Assembly (NCBI GenBank): GCA_963766295.1
Contig: CAVXYW010000002.1
Coordinates: 496,001 to 560,000, forward strand
DNA length: 64,000 nt
Origin: JBBDRJ01 sp963766295
GTDB taxonomy: Bacteria > Actinomycetota > JAICYB01
Reading direction: 5' to 3'
The notes beneath the pieces were generated by a model that was not told where the DNA came from, ran no database searches, and saw only the letters and a list, made by a program, of their open reading frames with translations. This document shows, piece after piece, positions 58,232 through 64,000 of this stretch. The position numbers were made by a program, and so were the translations under genes. Position 1 is the first letter of the stretch. Every line of letters begins with the position of its first letter.

Positions 58232-58971
58232 TCGGCCTTAGCCGACCTCACCTTGGCAGCGATCTTGTCGCGGTTCTCTCGAACGTCCGTTGTGGCTGGA
58301 TGGTCGTCGCCCAGCATCGCTACGAGATCCTCGGTGGCCTTCTCTAGCAGAGGCAACGCTTCCTCGGCGCGGTCCGTCGCGTTGAGCAGCATGGCCAGGT
58401 TGTTGCGAACCGTGGCGGAATCCGGATGCTCCGGCCCTCGATCGGCTTCGATCATCTCTAACGCTTGCCTGAACAAAGGTTCTGCATCCGCCGGACGCCC
58501 GCTGAATCGGACGACGGCGGCGAGTCCGTTCAGAGTCATCGCGAACTCGTAGTCGTCACCGATTTCTTCCCAAGCAGCTAGGGCCCGGCGGTAGAGCTCC
58601 TCCGCTTCATCCCATTTCTCAAGCCCCTCGAGGATCGCCGCGAGTGCCGCGGAATCGGCGGCGATTCCTTCGGTATTGTCCGTGCGTTCCTCGCGCAGCT
58701 TGAGTCCCCGGCGAGCTATCGGCTCAGCGTCTGCATATTTCCCACGCGAGTGCGCCAAGCCGCCGAGGTTGTGTAGAAGCGTCGCGAAGAGGTCGGGCTC
58801 CTGATCTTGTGCTGCTTCCGCGATTGCGAAAGCCCGGCTGTAAGCTTCGTCGGCCTCGTCGAACCGGCCGGCGAACTTGCACGCAACACCAAGCTGGTTC
58901 CAAGCGACTGCAGCTTCGATGCTTTCAGGACCGGTCTCGCGAGTTGCGGCTTCAGCCGCGGCTCTGAGCAA
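58228..58971 (-). CDS. Tetratricopeptide-repeat protein, start uncertain
   Basis: About 248 aa from TTG 58971. Five or more TPR units of the 42-residue kinesin-light-chain type are visible: AWNQLGVACKFAGRFDEADE, LLHNLGGLAHSRGKYADAEP, AALAAILEGLEKWDEAEELY and VRNNLAMLLNATDRAEEALP. The repeat pattern extends upstream of TTG 58971 in the same frame (LVEAGRYDDAVP) to a stop at 59046, where only CTG 59031 could start. No ribosome site fits either. The gene may be 5'-truncated. TPRs mediate protein contacts; the partner is unknown. Confidence 0.72.
   Translation of the reverse strand: MLRAAAEAATRETGPESIEAAVAWNQLGVACKFAGRFDEADEAYSRAFAIAEAAQDQEPDLFATLLHNLGGLAHSRGKYADAEPIARRGLKLREERTDNTEGIAADSAALAAILEGLEKWDEAEELYRRALAAWEEIGDDYEFAMTLNGLAAVVRFSGRPADAEPLFRQALEMIEADRGPEHPDSATVRNNLAMLLNATDRAEEALPLLEKATEDLVAMLGDDHPATTDVRENRDKIAAKVRSAKAD
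58231..58246. terminator. Hairpin at convergent gene ends
   Basis: GTCGGC and GCCGAC pair around CTTA, overlapping the end of the TPR gene and directly following the MFS stop. There is no T-tract and the stem is part of coding sequence, so the role is tentative. Confidence 0.3.
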
Positions 58972-59060
58972 AGGGACGGCATCGTCGTAACGACCTGCTT
59001 CGACGAGGCTCCAGGGGCCTTCTTCGCTCAGATTCGGTCCGAATCAGTGATATTGCGGAC

Positions 59061-59387
59061 TCACGTGCTGCGTGTTTGACGGCTCTCGTTTCGGTTGGTA
59101 GCTATGCGCCTCGTCTGCCGGCTCTCGTTCTTGTTCACGTAGCCGGTCTTGGTCTGACGGCTCTCGTTCTTGTTCACGTAGCCGGTCTTGGTCTGACGGC
59201 TCTCATTCTTGTTCGTAGCAAGCTTGCGTGTCTGCCGGCTCTCGTTCTGGTTGACCGTGATCCGACGTGTCTGCCGGCTCTCGTTCTTGTTCGCGGAGAG
59301 CTTGCGCGTCTGCCGGAGCTCGTCCTTGGCCGCAGCCTTTACGCTCTTCTGGCTGTCTTTCCCCGGCTTTTTCGGCTTGATAGCCAT
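59061..59387 (-). CDS. Basic tandem-repeat protein (13-residue NESRQTR units), unknown function
   Basis: Protein of 108 aa from ATG 59387 behind AAGGGAGG. A Lys-rich start (MAIKPKKPGKDSQKSVKAAA) leads to about seven tandem 13-residue units. The common unit is KNESRQT(R/K)-x-x-x-(T/V)-N; two consecutive copies are identical (KNESRQTKTGYVN). Units differ at the three or four residues after RQT. No signal peptide or membrane segment. The composition (Arg, Lys, Asn, Gln, Ser) is compatible with nucleic-acid binding or a disordered scaffold. No family recognised. It is divergent from the M50/cNMP gene across a CRP-type box. Confidence 0.72.
   Translation of the reverse strand: MAIKPKKPGKDSQKSVKAAAKDELRQTRKLSANKNESRQTRRITVNQNESRQTRKLATNKNESRQTKTGYVNKNESRQTKTGYVNKNESRQTRRIATNRNESRQTRST
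59064..59306. repeat. Tandem 39-bp coding repeats
   Basis: About six 39-bp units plus a partial one encode the 13-residue repeats of the gene at 59061-59387. On the + strand each contains the core GACGGCTCTCGTTCTTGTTC or a close variant; the two units covering about 59141-59218 are nearly identical, which indicates recent duplication. Confidence 0.8.
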
Positions 59388-59483
59388 CCCTGCCTCCCTT
59401 TGCCCGAGCGCGCTCACCGCGCTTCTCGATCAACTCTCGTCCGATAACACCCCTGGGTCAAGGTGCGAAGGTCTCAGTTCCCT

Positions 59484-59499
59484 AGTGATCTTCGTCACA
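59484..59499. promoter_or_regulatory. CRP-type box upstream of the M50/cNMP-binding gene
   Basis: AGTGA (59484-59488), TCTTCG, TCACA (59495-59499) differs from TGTGA-N6-TCACA by one outer base. TACGTT at 59514-59519 would serve as a -10 for a leaderless transcript starting at the GTG (59526), with TTCGTC at 59491-59496 as -35, so the box would cover the -35 region. It is also 97 bases upstream of the divergent repeat-protein gene. Confidence 0.6.
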
Positions 59500-59525
59500 G
59501 CTGTCACGTGGAGTACGTTTCCACC

Positions 59526-61673
59526 GTGATCAGGGGCCTTACGCTTGAGCGGCTGGCTAGAGGAACGGATTCGGTCCGCCTCGGCGAGGGCCTTGATCGA
59601 GCGCTCGACCCCAGCCGGGAGCGCCCGAAGCTCAGGACGGACACCGAGATCGGCGCCGCCACGACCCGCTGGGGTGAGCGCTACGCTATCGCTCACAACC
59701 CCAGGTCGGGCGCGTATCTGCGCCTGACCGGCGACGAGGGCGAGTTGGCGCTCCGCCTGGACGGCGGCCGCACCTTGGGGGAGATCCTCGCAGAGGACCT
59801 GGGCGGCAACGAGGGCGTAGCGCCCGAGCACGTCGCCGACCTCATCGCCGTCCTGAGAGACGGCGGGCTGCTCGATCAGCCGGCCCTCGACACCTACGGA
59901 AACCTTCGCGAGAAGCTGCTGCCTTCTTACGCGCGAGGCTTCCGCCGAGCTTGGCGTTGGCTGCGCAAGCAGACGATCTCCATCCCACACGCCGACGCCT
60001 TCGTCGCCGCTGTGTACCGACGAGGCGGCCGGCTCCTTTTCTCGTGGCAGGCCAACGTTCTGGCGGTCGCCGCGATGCTTCTCGGTCTCGTTGCGTTCGC
60101 GGCGCTCGGAAGCCGCAGCGGCGGCTTCCTGTTCGTCGGAAACGTTTCAACAGGAACGGCAGTGTCGCTTTTCGGTTTCATGCTTCTGGCGCTCTTCGTC
60201 CACGAGATGGGACACGCACTGGCCGTCCGCCGAGCGGGTCGTCGTGTCGTAACCGCCGGATTCCAGCTCTACCTCGGCCATCCGGCTTTCTTCATCGATT
60301 CGACCGACATGTTGTTCGCGCCACGACGAGCACGCGCGATCAACGCGCTGGCCGGGCCCTACTCCGAGGCCGTCGTCGCCGGGCTGGCTTCGATCGCTGC
60401 GTGGGTCTGGTGGGGGAGTGCGGCCGGTCCGCTGCTGTTTAGGCTGGCCGGCGTTACTTACCTCAGCGTATTGATAAACATCATTCCATTCATCGAGCTG
60501 GACGGTTATTGGCTGCTTACCGACCTGTTGGACACACCGCGGTTGCGCTCGCGTTCGCTCGCCGTCCTGCGCTACGAACTTCCCGATCGCCTGCGTGGGC
60601 GTCGTGGAAAGTTCTCGCGTGCCGAGCGAGGAATGGTGGCGTTCGGCATCGGCGGTGTTCTGTTCACGGCTGCAGCTCTGTACACCGCTTGGTCACTTTG
60701 GGGGCCGATCGCGAAGCGTTTGGTCACCGGTCTTTGGGACGCGGGTCTCAGCGGACGCGTCGGCCTCGTGCTGCTGGCTGCGCTCATATTCGGTCCGCTG
60801 CTTCATGTCGCCGGCGATGCCATCCGTGGCGGGGTTCGGAGATTGCGTGCTGTCATCGCAGACCTTCGATTCCGTGCACAGGGCGCGTGGCGGGTCGAGG
60901 CAGCCGAGGCGGTCGCAAGGCTCCCGATGGTCGATGAGCTGGACGAAGAACAATTGTCCGATCTTGCGGGACGAGTCATGCGCCGGCGTTTTCCGTCCGG
61001 ATCAGTTGTTGTCCGACAGGGAGAGTCCCCGGACGCCTTTTTCGTCGTTCGCAGAGGACGCTTCGCGATAGTTGAGCGCGACGAAGAGGGAAAGGAACGT
61101 CTTCTGCGGCGTGCGGACGAAGGGGAATCCTTTGGTGAGCTCGCTCTTCTGGAGGGCCGCCCGAGGACGGCTACTGTTCGCGCGGAGACAGACGCAGAAG
61201 TATTCGTAGTTGATGCGGCAACCTTCCAACGCATCCTCGCACCGGCGATGTCGACGCCCGATCTTTCACCCGCGGTTGGGCCGATGCTCGAGGTCTGGTC
61301 GTTGCCTCCTTTCAGGAACTTCGGACAACGAGACGCCTCTCTGATCGCCGAACACGGTGATTGGATCAACTTCGGTCCCGGCGAGGAGATCGTTACTCAA
61401 GGCGACGCCGGTGACGGCTTCTACGTGATCGCTTCCGGGCAAGCTGAGGTCGTTGCGGACGGCGTCCGGTCGGCAGTTCTGCATGCCGGCGACCACTTCG
61501 GGGAGATAGCACTCCTGCAGGAGATTCCTCGTACGGCAACCGTCCGAACACTGACGCCGGCTCGGGTGCTGCGCGTGGATGCTGAAGCGTTTCGTACTCT
61601 CGTAGCGGCGGCGTTCGGACGTAGCGAAGTCGAGGTTGCCGCCGACGCATACCGTACGAGCGGGGCGCATTGA
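59526..61673 (+). CDS. Membrane protein: PqqD-like domain, M50 site-2-type metalloprotease and two cyclic-nucleotide-binding domains
   Basis: Protein of 715 aa from GTG 59526; a TTG at 59463 and GTG 59508 are in frame but less fitting. Residues about 48-118 resemble PqqD (RYAIAHNPRSGAYLRLTGDE, GGRTLGEIL). The membrane part from about 170 holds the zinc motif HEMGH (226-230) in LLALFVHEMGHALAVRRAG and a distal Asp in IELDGYWLLTDLLD, as in site-2 proteases. From about 465 on two cNMP domains follow, each with a cassette: FGELALLEGRPRTATVRA and FGEIALLQEIPRTATVRT. Cyclic nucleotide therefore probably controls an intramembrane or membrane-associated peptidase. The substrate is unknown. Confidence 0.87.
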   Translation: MIRGLTLERLARGTDSVRLGEGLDRALDPSRERPKLRTDTEIGAATTRWGERYAIAHNPRSGAYLRLTGDEGELALRLDGGRTLGEILAEDLGGNEGVAPEHVADLIAVLRDGGLLDQPALDTYGNLREKLLPSYARGFRRAWRWLRKQTISIPHADAFVAAVYRRGGRLLFSWQANVLAVAAMLLGLVAFAALGSRSGGFLFVGNVSTGTAVSLFGFMLLALFVHEMGHALAVRRAGRRVVTAGFQLYLGHPAFFIDSTDMLFAPRRARAINALAGPYSEAVVAGLASIAAWVWWGSAAGPLLFRLAGVTYLSVLINIIPFIELDGYWLLTDLLDTPRLRSRSLAVLRYELPDRLRGRRGKFSRAERGMVAFGIGGVLFTAAALYTAWSLWGPIAKRLVTGLWDAGLSGRVGLVLLAALIFGPLLHVAGDAIRGGVRRLRAVIADLRFRAQGAWRVEAAEAVARLPMVDELDEEQLSDLAGRVMRRRFPSGSVVVRQGESPDAFFVVRRGRFAIVERDEEGKERLLRRADEGESFGELALLEGRPRTATVRAETDAEVFVVDAATFQRILAPAMSTPDLSPAVGPMLEVWSLPPFRNFGQRDASLIAEHGDWINFGPGEEIVTQGDAGDGFYVIASGQAEVVADGVRSAVLHAGDHFGEIALLQEIPRTATVRTLTPARVLRVDAEAFRTLVAAAFGRSEVEVAADAYRTSGAH

Positions 61674-61674
61674 C

Positions 61675-61893
61675 ATGAACTGTTGGCACTGTCGGCTCGC
61701 CGCCATCGGCGCATGCCGTTTCTGCGGACGTGGGCTGTGCGAGGATCACGTACGGACTCAGCCCTTCATCCTTACTTTGGACCGCTCACGTGACGGGGTT
61801 AGCCGAGTGCTCGTCGTCGAGGACGCCCTCTATTGTGGTGTCTGCCACCCGCGGCCCGATCCCGTTGAGCTTCCCGAGCTCGATTCGAACTGA
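61675..61893 (+). CDS. Small Cys-rich B-box-like zinc-binding protein
   Basis: Protein of 72 aa whose ATG begins one base after the M50 gene's stop. CWHC, CRFCGRGLCEDH and YCGVCHP give seven Cys and several His in a cross-brace-like order, as in B-box or DUF2180-type zinc fingers. It is soluble. The tight linkage suggests it works with the protease, as partner, regulator or substrate; nothing in the sequence decides. Confidence 0.7.
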   Translation: MNCWHCRLAAIGACRFCGRGLCEDHVRTQPFILTLDRSRDGVSRVLVVEDALYCGVCHPRPDPVELPELDSN

Positions 61894-62068
61894 CGACTAA
61901 ATTCGGTGCCTACCTGCAACGTCGCGGCCGCGGACTCGGCGCTGCGGCGTTCAAAACGTCTTCGTGCGCACGGCGCGCCTGCCACGTAACGCGTTCGTAT
62001 CGCCCTTTCGACTACGATCACTTGCTGCCGATCAAGCACCGACAGCTTTCAAACCACGGGGGTGTCGG

Positions 62069-62827
62069 ATGTCGAGTCGAAGCCTGAAGATCACTGTTTT
62101 CATCGCGTTGCTCACCGTTCTCGGATCGTCTTGTATGGAAGCAGATGACTCGGGCGACGGCGCCGTGTCTCTGTCGATCGGTGACACACCTGACAGGGTC
62201 GAGGGCAACGTCGTTTCCCTTCCCATCAACGTCGAGGGGATAGACATCAAGGCGCCGGACGGGGACGACACCGGCGAATCCGGACACTTCCACGTATTTA
62301 TCGACAAAGAGCCCGTCGAGGTTGGAGAGGTCATCCCGAGGGAAGCCGGTGTTGTGCACTCTGCCGACAACCCAATCAAGCTCTATGGCCTGTCACCCGG
62401 CGAGCACGAGTTTACGGTCGTCCTTGGTGACGGGACTCACACGCGGATCGAAGAGGGCATCGAAGACTCGGTGACCGCCGATGTCGAAGGCCCGTCTGTG
62501 GACGGAACGGCGCCGGCGACGATCGAATCCGGAGAGGACCTGACGGTCGAGCTCGAAGGCGAAGGTGTCGAGATCCAGGCCGCCGACGGCGACACGTCCG
62601 GAGACTCCGGGCACTTCCATGTTCTCGTCGATCCTGAAGAAGCGCCGGAAGCCGGCGAACTGATCCCGGCTGCCGAAGAGGGCAAGATCTATCACACGGC
62701 CGAGTCGGAAGTGACGGTCGAGGGTCTCGAGGACGGCGAGCACGTCATCTGGGTTGTGCTCGGGGACGGAACTCACACAGCCTTCGAGCCCGCCGTGATG
62801 GACCGGATGACGGTGGCCGTCGGATAG
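62069..62827 (+). CDS. Lipoprotein with two DUF4399-like domains
   Basis: Protein of 252 aa from ATG 62069 behind GGGGGTG. The signal sequence ends with a lipobox (LLTVLGSSC). Two homologous domains follow, each with a GHFHV motif and a GDGTHT motif: first at SGHFHVFID and VVLGDGTHTRIEEG, second at SGHFHVLVD and VVLGDGTHTAFEP. The shared His residues suggest metal binding at the cell surface. This pattern matches the DUF4399 family of exported proteins of unknown function. It stops three bases before the convergent MDMPI gene. Confidence 0.82.
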   Translation: MSSRSLKITVFIALLTVLGSSCMEADDSGDGAVSLSIGDTPDRVEGNVVSLPINVEGIDIKAPDGDDTGESGHFHVFIDKEPVEVGEVIPREAGVVHSADNPIKLYGLSPGEHEFTVVLGDGTHTRIEEGIEDSVTADVEGPSVDGTAPATIESGEDLTVELEGEGVEIQAADGDTSGDSGHFHVLVDPEEAPEAGELIPAAEEGKIYHTAESEVTVEGLEDGEHVIWVVLGDGTHTAFEPAVMDRMTVAVG

Positions 62828-62830
62828 CGC

Positions 62831-63634
62831 TTACGGATTCAGCAGCAGGCGGGAGAACTTCAGGCCGAGCCACGGCTTGCGTCCGGAAGCGACGAGCTTC
62901 CCGCGCAGGATAGGCCCCCATTGCGATACACGGCCGTAGCCCACGAGCAGGAACGCTTCTGGGTCGGCGGAGATCTTGCAATCGACGCGCTTTCCGTTCG
63001 CAAGAGATGCCGCCAGCTCTCCGTTGTCGAAGGCCAAGTTGATAGGAACGGCGCCGCGCAACTTCAACTGGAACGTTCCCGTGAAGCCTTGCGCGGCCTG
63101 CTTGTCGACGAAAGTCGGAAGTATCGACAGCAGCCCGTAGGAGATCTGGATCGCGGCGTCGCGATCGATCTTGTAACCGCGCCGCATGACCCGCGCGAGA
63201 TCAAGCGCATGTACCGCAAGCTCGCCGAGGTAGATGCAGCCTGCTTCTTCCCAAGTGATCGGCAAGTCGAACCAGGTGAACGATTCGTTGCCGCTGCGCT
63301 GCTTGGCGTGCTCGGCGAAGACGGCGTGGTCCATCTCGAACAGATCTGCTTGCTTCTGAAGATCTGACTCGTCGATCTCGGCTATCTCGTTGGCGTTGTA
63401 GTCCGCGACTCCGCCGTCGGCCGGGAACGGATCACCACCACCCTTCCCGAACCTCTCGAACCGCCGAGCTTCGGTGACCAGGTGGGCTCCGAGATCGCTG
63501 GCCGTCCAATCGAGTCCGGGAACCTTCGCGGAACCGTCCGGGATCTGCCGAAGGCGGGTTGCGACGGCCGTTGCCGCGTGATCGAGATGCGTCCGGACGA
63601 GATCCCAGTCGATCGGTGCGATGCTCACGGCCAC
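62831..63634 (-). CDS. Maleylpyruvate isomerase-family mycothiol-dependent protein (DinB-like, SCP2 C-terminus)
   Basis: Protein of 267 aa from ATG 63634. The N-terminal DinB-like helical bundle has the metal His in ASDLGAHLVTEARRFERF and another in LGELAVHALDLARVMRRGY. The C-terminal part (FTGTFQLKLRGAVPINLAFD, then ISADPEAFLLVGYGRVSQWG) resembles an SCP2 domain, the usual layout of the MDMPI family. These enzymes use mycothiol as a thiol cofactor in actinobacteria. The reaction of this member is unknown. It is divergent from the NADH dehydrogenase gene. Confidence 0.83.
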   Translation of the reverse strand: MAVSIAPIDWDLVRTHLDHAATAVATRLRQIPDGSAKVPGLDWTASDLGAHLVTEARRFERFGKGGGDPFPADGGVADYNANEIAEIDESDLQKQADLFEMDHAVFAEHAKQRSGNESFTWFDLPITWEEAGCIYLGELAVHALDLARVMRRGYKIDRDAAIQISYGLLSILPTFVDKQAAQGFTGTFQLKLRGAVPINLAFDNGELAASLANGKRVDCKISADPEAFLLVGYGRVSQWGPILRGKLVASGRKPWLGLKFSRLLLNP

Positions 63635-63680
63635 AAGCTAGCAGCCGGGGTAGTGAGCGCGACGCGGATAGCCTCGATGT

Positions 63681-64000
63681 ATGGAACGCAAGCGGGTGGT
63701 GATCATCGGAGCGGGCTTTGCAGGTCTCCGCGCCGCCCGCGCGTTCCGCAAGCAGGACGTCGACGTGACCGTCGTCGACAAGCACAACTACCAGACGTTC
63801 CAGCCCCTCCTTTACCAGGTCGCTACGGCCGGACTCAATGCGGCCGACGTTGCGTTTCCCATCCGCGGGATGCTCAGGCGTTACCCGAACCTCGCCTTTC
63901 GCTGCTCAAAGGTCGTCGGCGTCGACCACGAGGCGAGGAAGGTGTTGCTCGCCGACGGTGAACTGCCCTTCGACTATCTGGTTTTGGCTGCCGGTGCGCG
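63681..64000 (+). CDS. ndh: Type II NADH dehydrogenase (5' part; continues beyond window)
   Basis: Open from ATG 63681 to the window end (106 codons). RVVIIGAGFAGLRAARAFRK is the FAD-binding motif, KHNYQTFQPLLYQVATAGLN is the diagnostic NDH-2 segment and FDYLVLAAGAR follows. NDH-2 oxidises NADH and reduces menaquinone without proton pumping, as a peripheral membrane flavoprotein. The second nucleotide-binding domain and C-terminal membrane helices lie outside the window, so a paralogous flavoprotein is not fully excluded. Confidence 0.88.
   Translation, partial: MERKRVVIIGAGFAGLRAARAFRKQDVDVTVVDKHNYQTFQPLLYQVATAGLNAADVAFPIRGMLRRYPNLAFRCSKVVGVDHEARKVLLADGELPFDYLVLAAGA

Noticed and set aside
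59064..59306. CRISPR array
   Set aside because: The units are 39-bp coding repeats without unique spacers, in frame with a start codon and ribosome site; they encode a 13-residue protein repeat.

Overview
The window looks like a G+C-rich chromosome segment from an actinobacterium (Actinomycetota), probably outside the well-studied genera. The evidence is an AdnA/AdnB helicase-nuclease pair, a CYP51 locus in nearly the same gene set as Mycobacterium tuberculosis rv0762c-rv0771, an F420-type LLM oxidoreductase, a mycothiol-type maleylpyruvate isomerase family protein, a pH-sensor-type adenylate cyclase, an LPxTG-tailed hydrolase, and many GTG/TTG starts with 1-4 base stop/start overlaps. No rRNA, CRISPR array or complete insertion sequence was seen.

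Layout. 1-8.7 kb: GNAT (partial), HSD10-like dehydrogenase, MscL with a zinc-ribbon tail, PhyH dioxygenase, DrrAB-type exporter, then a secreted intradiol dioxygenase-like protein coupled to an adenylate cyclase, divergent from a sortase-type SGNH hydrolase across a large inverted repeat. 8.7-18.0 kb: one collinear operon of TetR, CYP123-like P450, SDR, CYP51, ferredoxin, SnoaL-like, SDR, hydroxyisobutyrate-type dehydrogenase, CMD protein, an unknown internally duplicated protein and aldehyde dehydrogenase. It starts at a probable leaderless promoter with a palindromic operator. 18-29.4 kb: solute-binding lipoprotein, CYP142-like P450, HtrA protease, CaiB CoA-transferase, SRPBCC, LLM oxidoreductase, PcaF-like thiolase, SQR-like flavoprotein and GpsA. 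This section has a lipid/steroid/aromatic catabolism flavour. 29.4-34 kb: an FtsX-type permease with an ABC ATPase fused to a cyclic-nucleotide-binding domain, a duplicated secreted acidic protein, a beta-lactamase-fold hydrolase and an SCP2-like protein.

34.0-38.2 kb is a small AT-richer integrated element. It lies between a 45-bp direct repeat of the 3' half of tRNA-Cys and the intact tRNA-Cys gene, keeps only the C-terminal end of a tyrosine integrase, and carries mostly exported proteins plus a PIN-domain protein. 38.3-42.8 kb: LemA, two TPM-type proteins, an orphan LuxR response regulator and envelope proteins. 42.8-48.9 kb: adnAB. 49-53.3 kb: PadR with a membrane partner and a perfect operator, a flavin-type oxidoreductase, a GH4 gene broken by several frameshifts, and a berberine-bridge-type oxidoreductase. 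53.4-58.2 kb: MmpL-like transporter, TetR and MFS exporter behind a promoter with a palindrome in its spacer and a perfect CRP-type box upstream. 58.2-64 kb: TPR protein, a basic 13-residue tandem-repeat protein, a PqqD/M50/double cyclic-nucleotide-binding membrane protein behind a second CRP-type box, a small Cys-rich protein, a duplicated lipoprotein, an MDMPI-family protein and the start of a type II NADH dehydrogenase.

Two themes link the genes. First, a P450/SDR/ferredoxin gene set for oxidation of a sterol-like or other lipid substrate. Second, cyclic-nucleotide signalling: one cyclase, two proteins with cNMP-binding domains attached to membrane machinery, and two CRP-type boxes. Several one-base frameshifts, clustered at 50.6-51.7 kb, may be sequence errors rather than gene decay.
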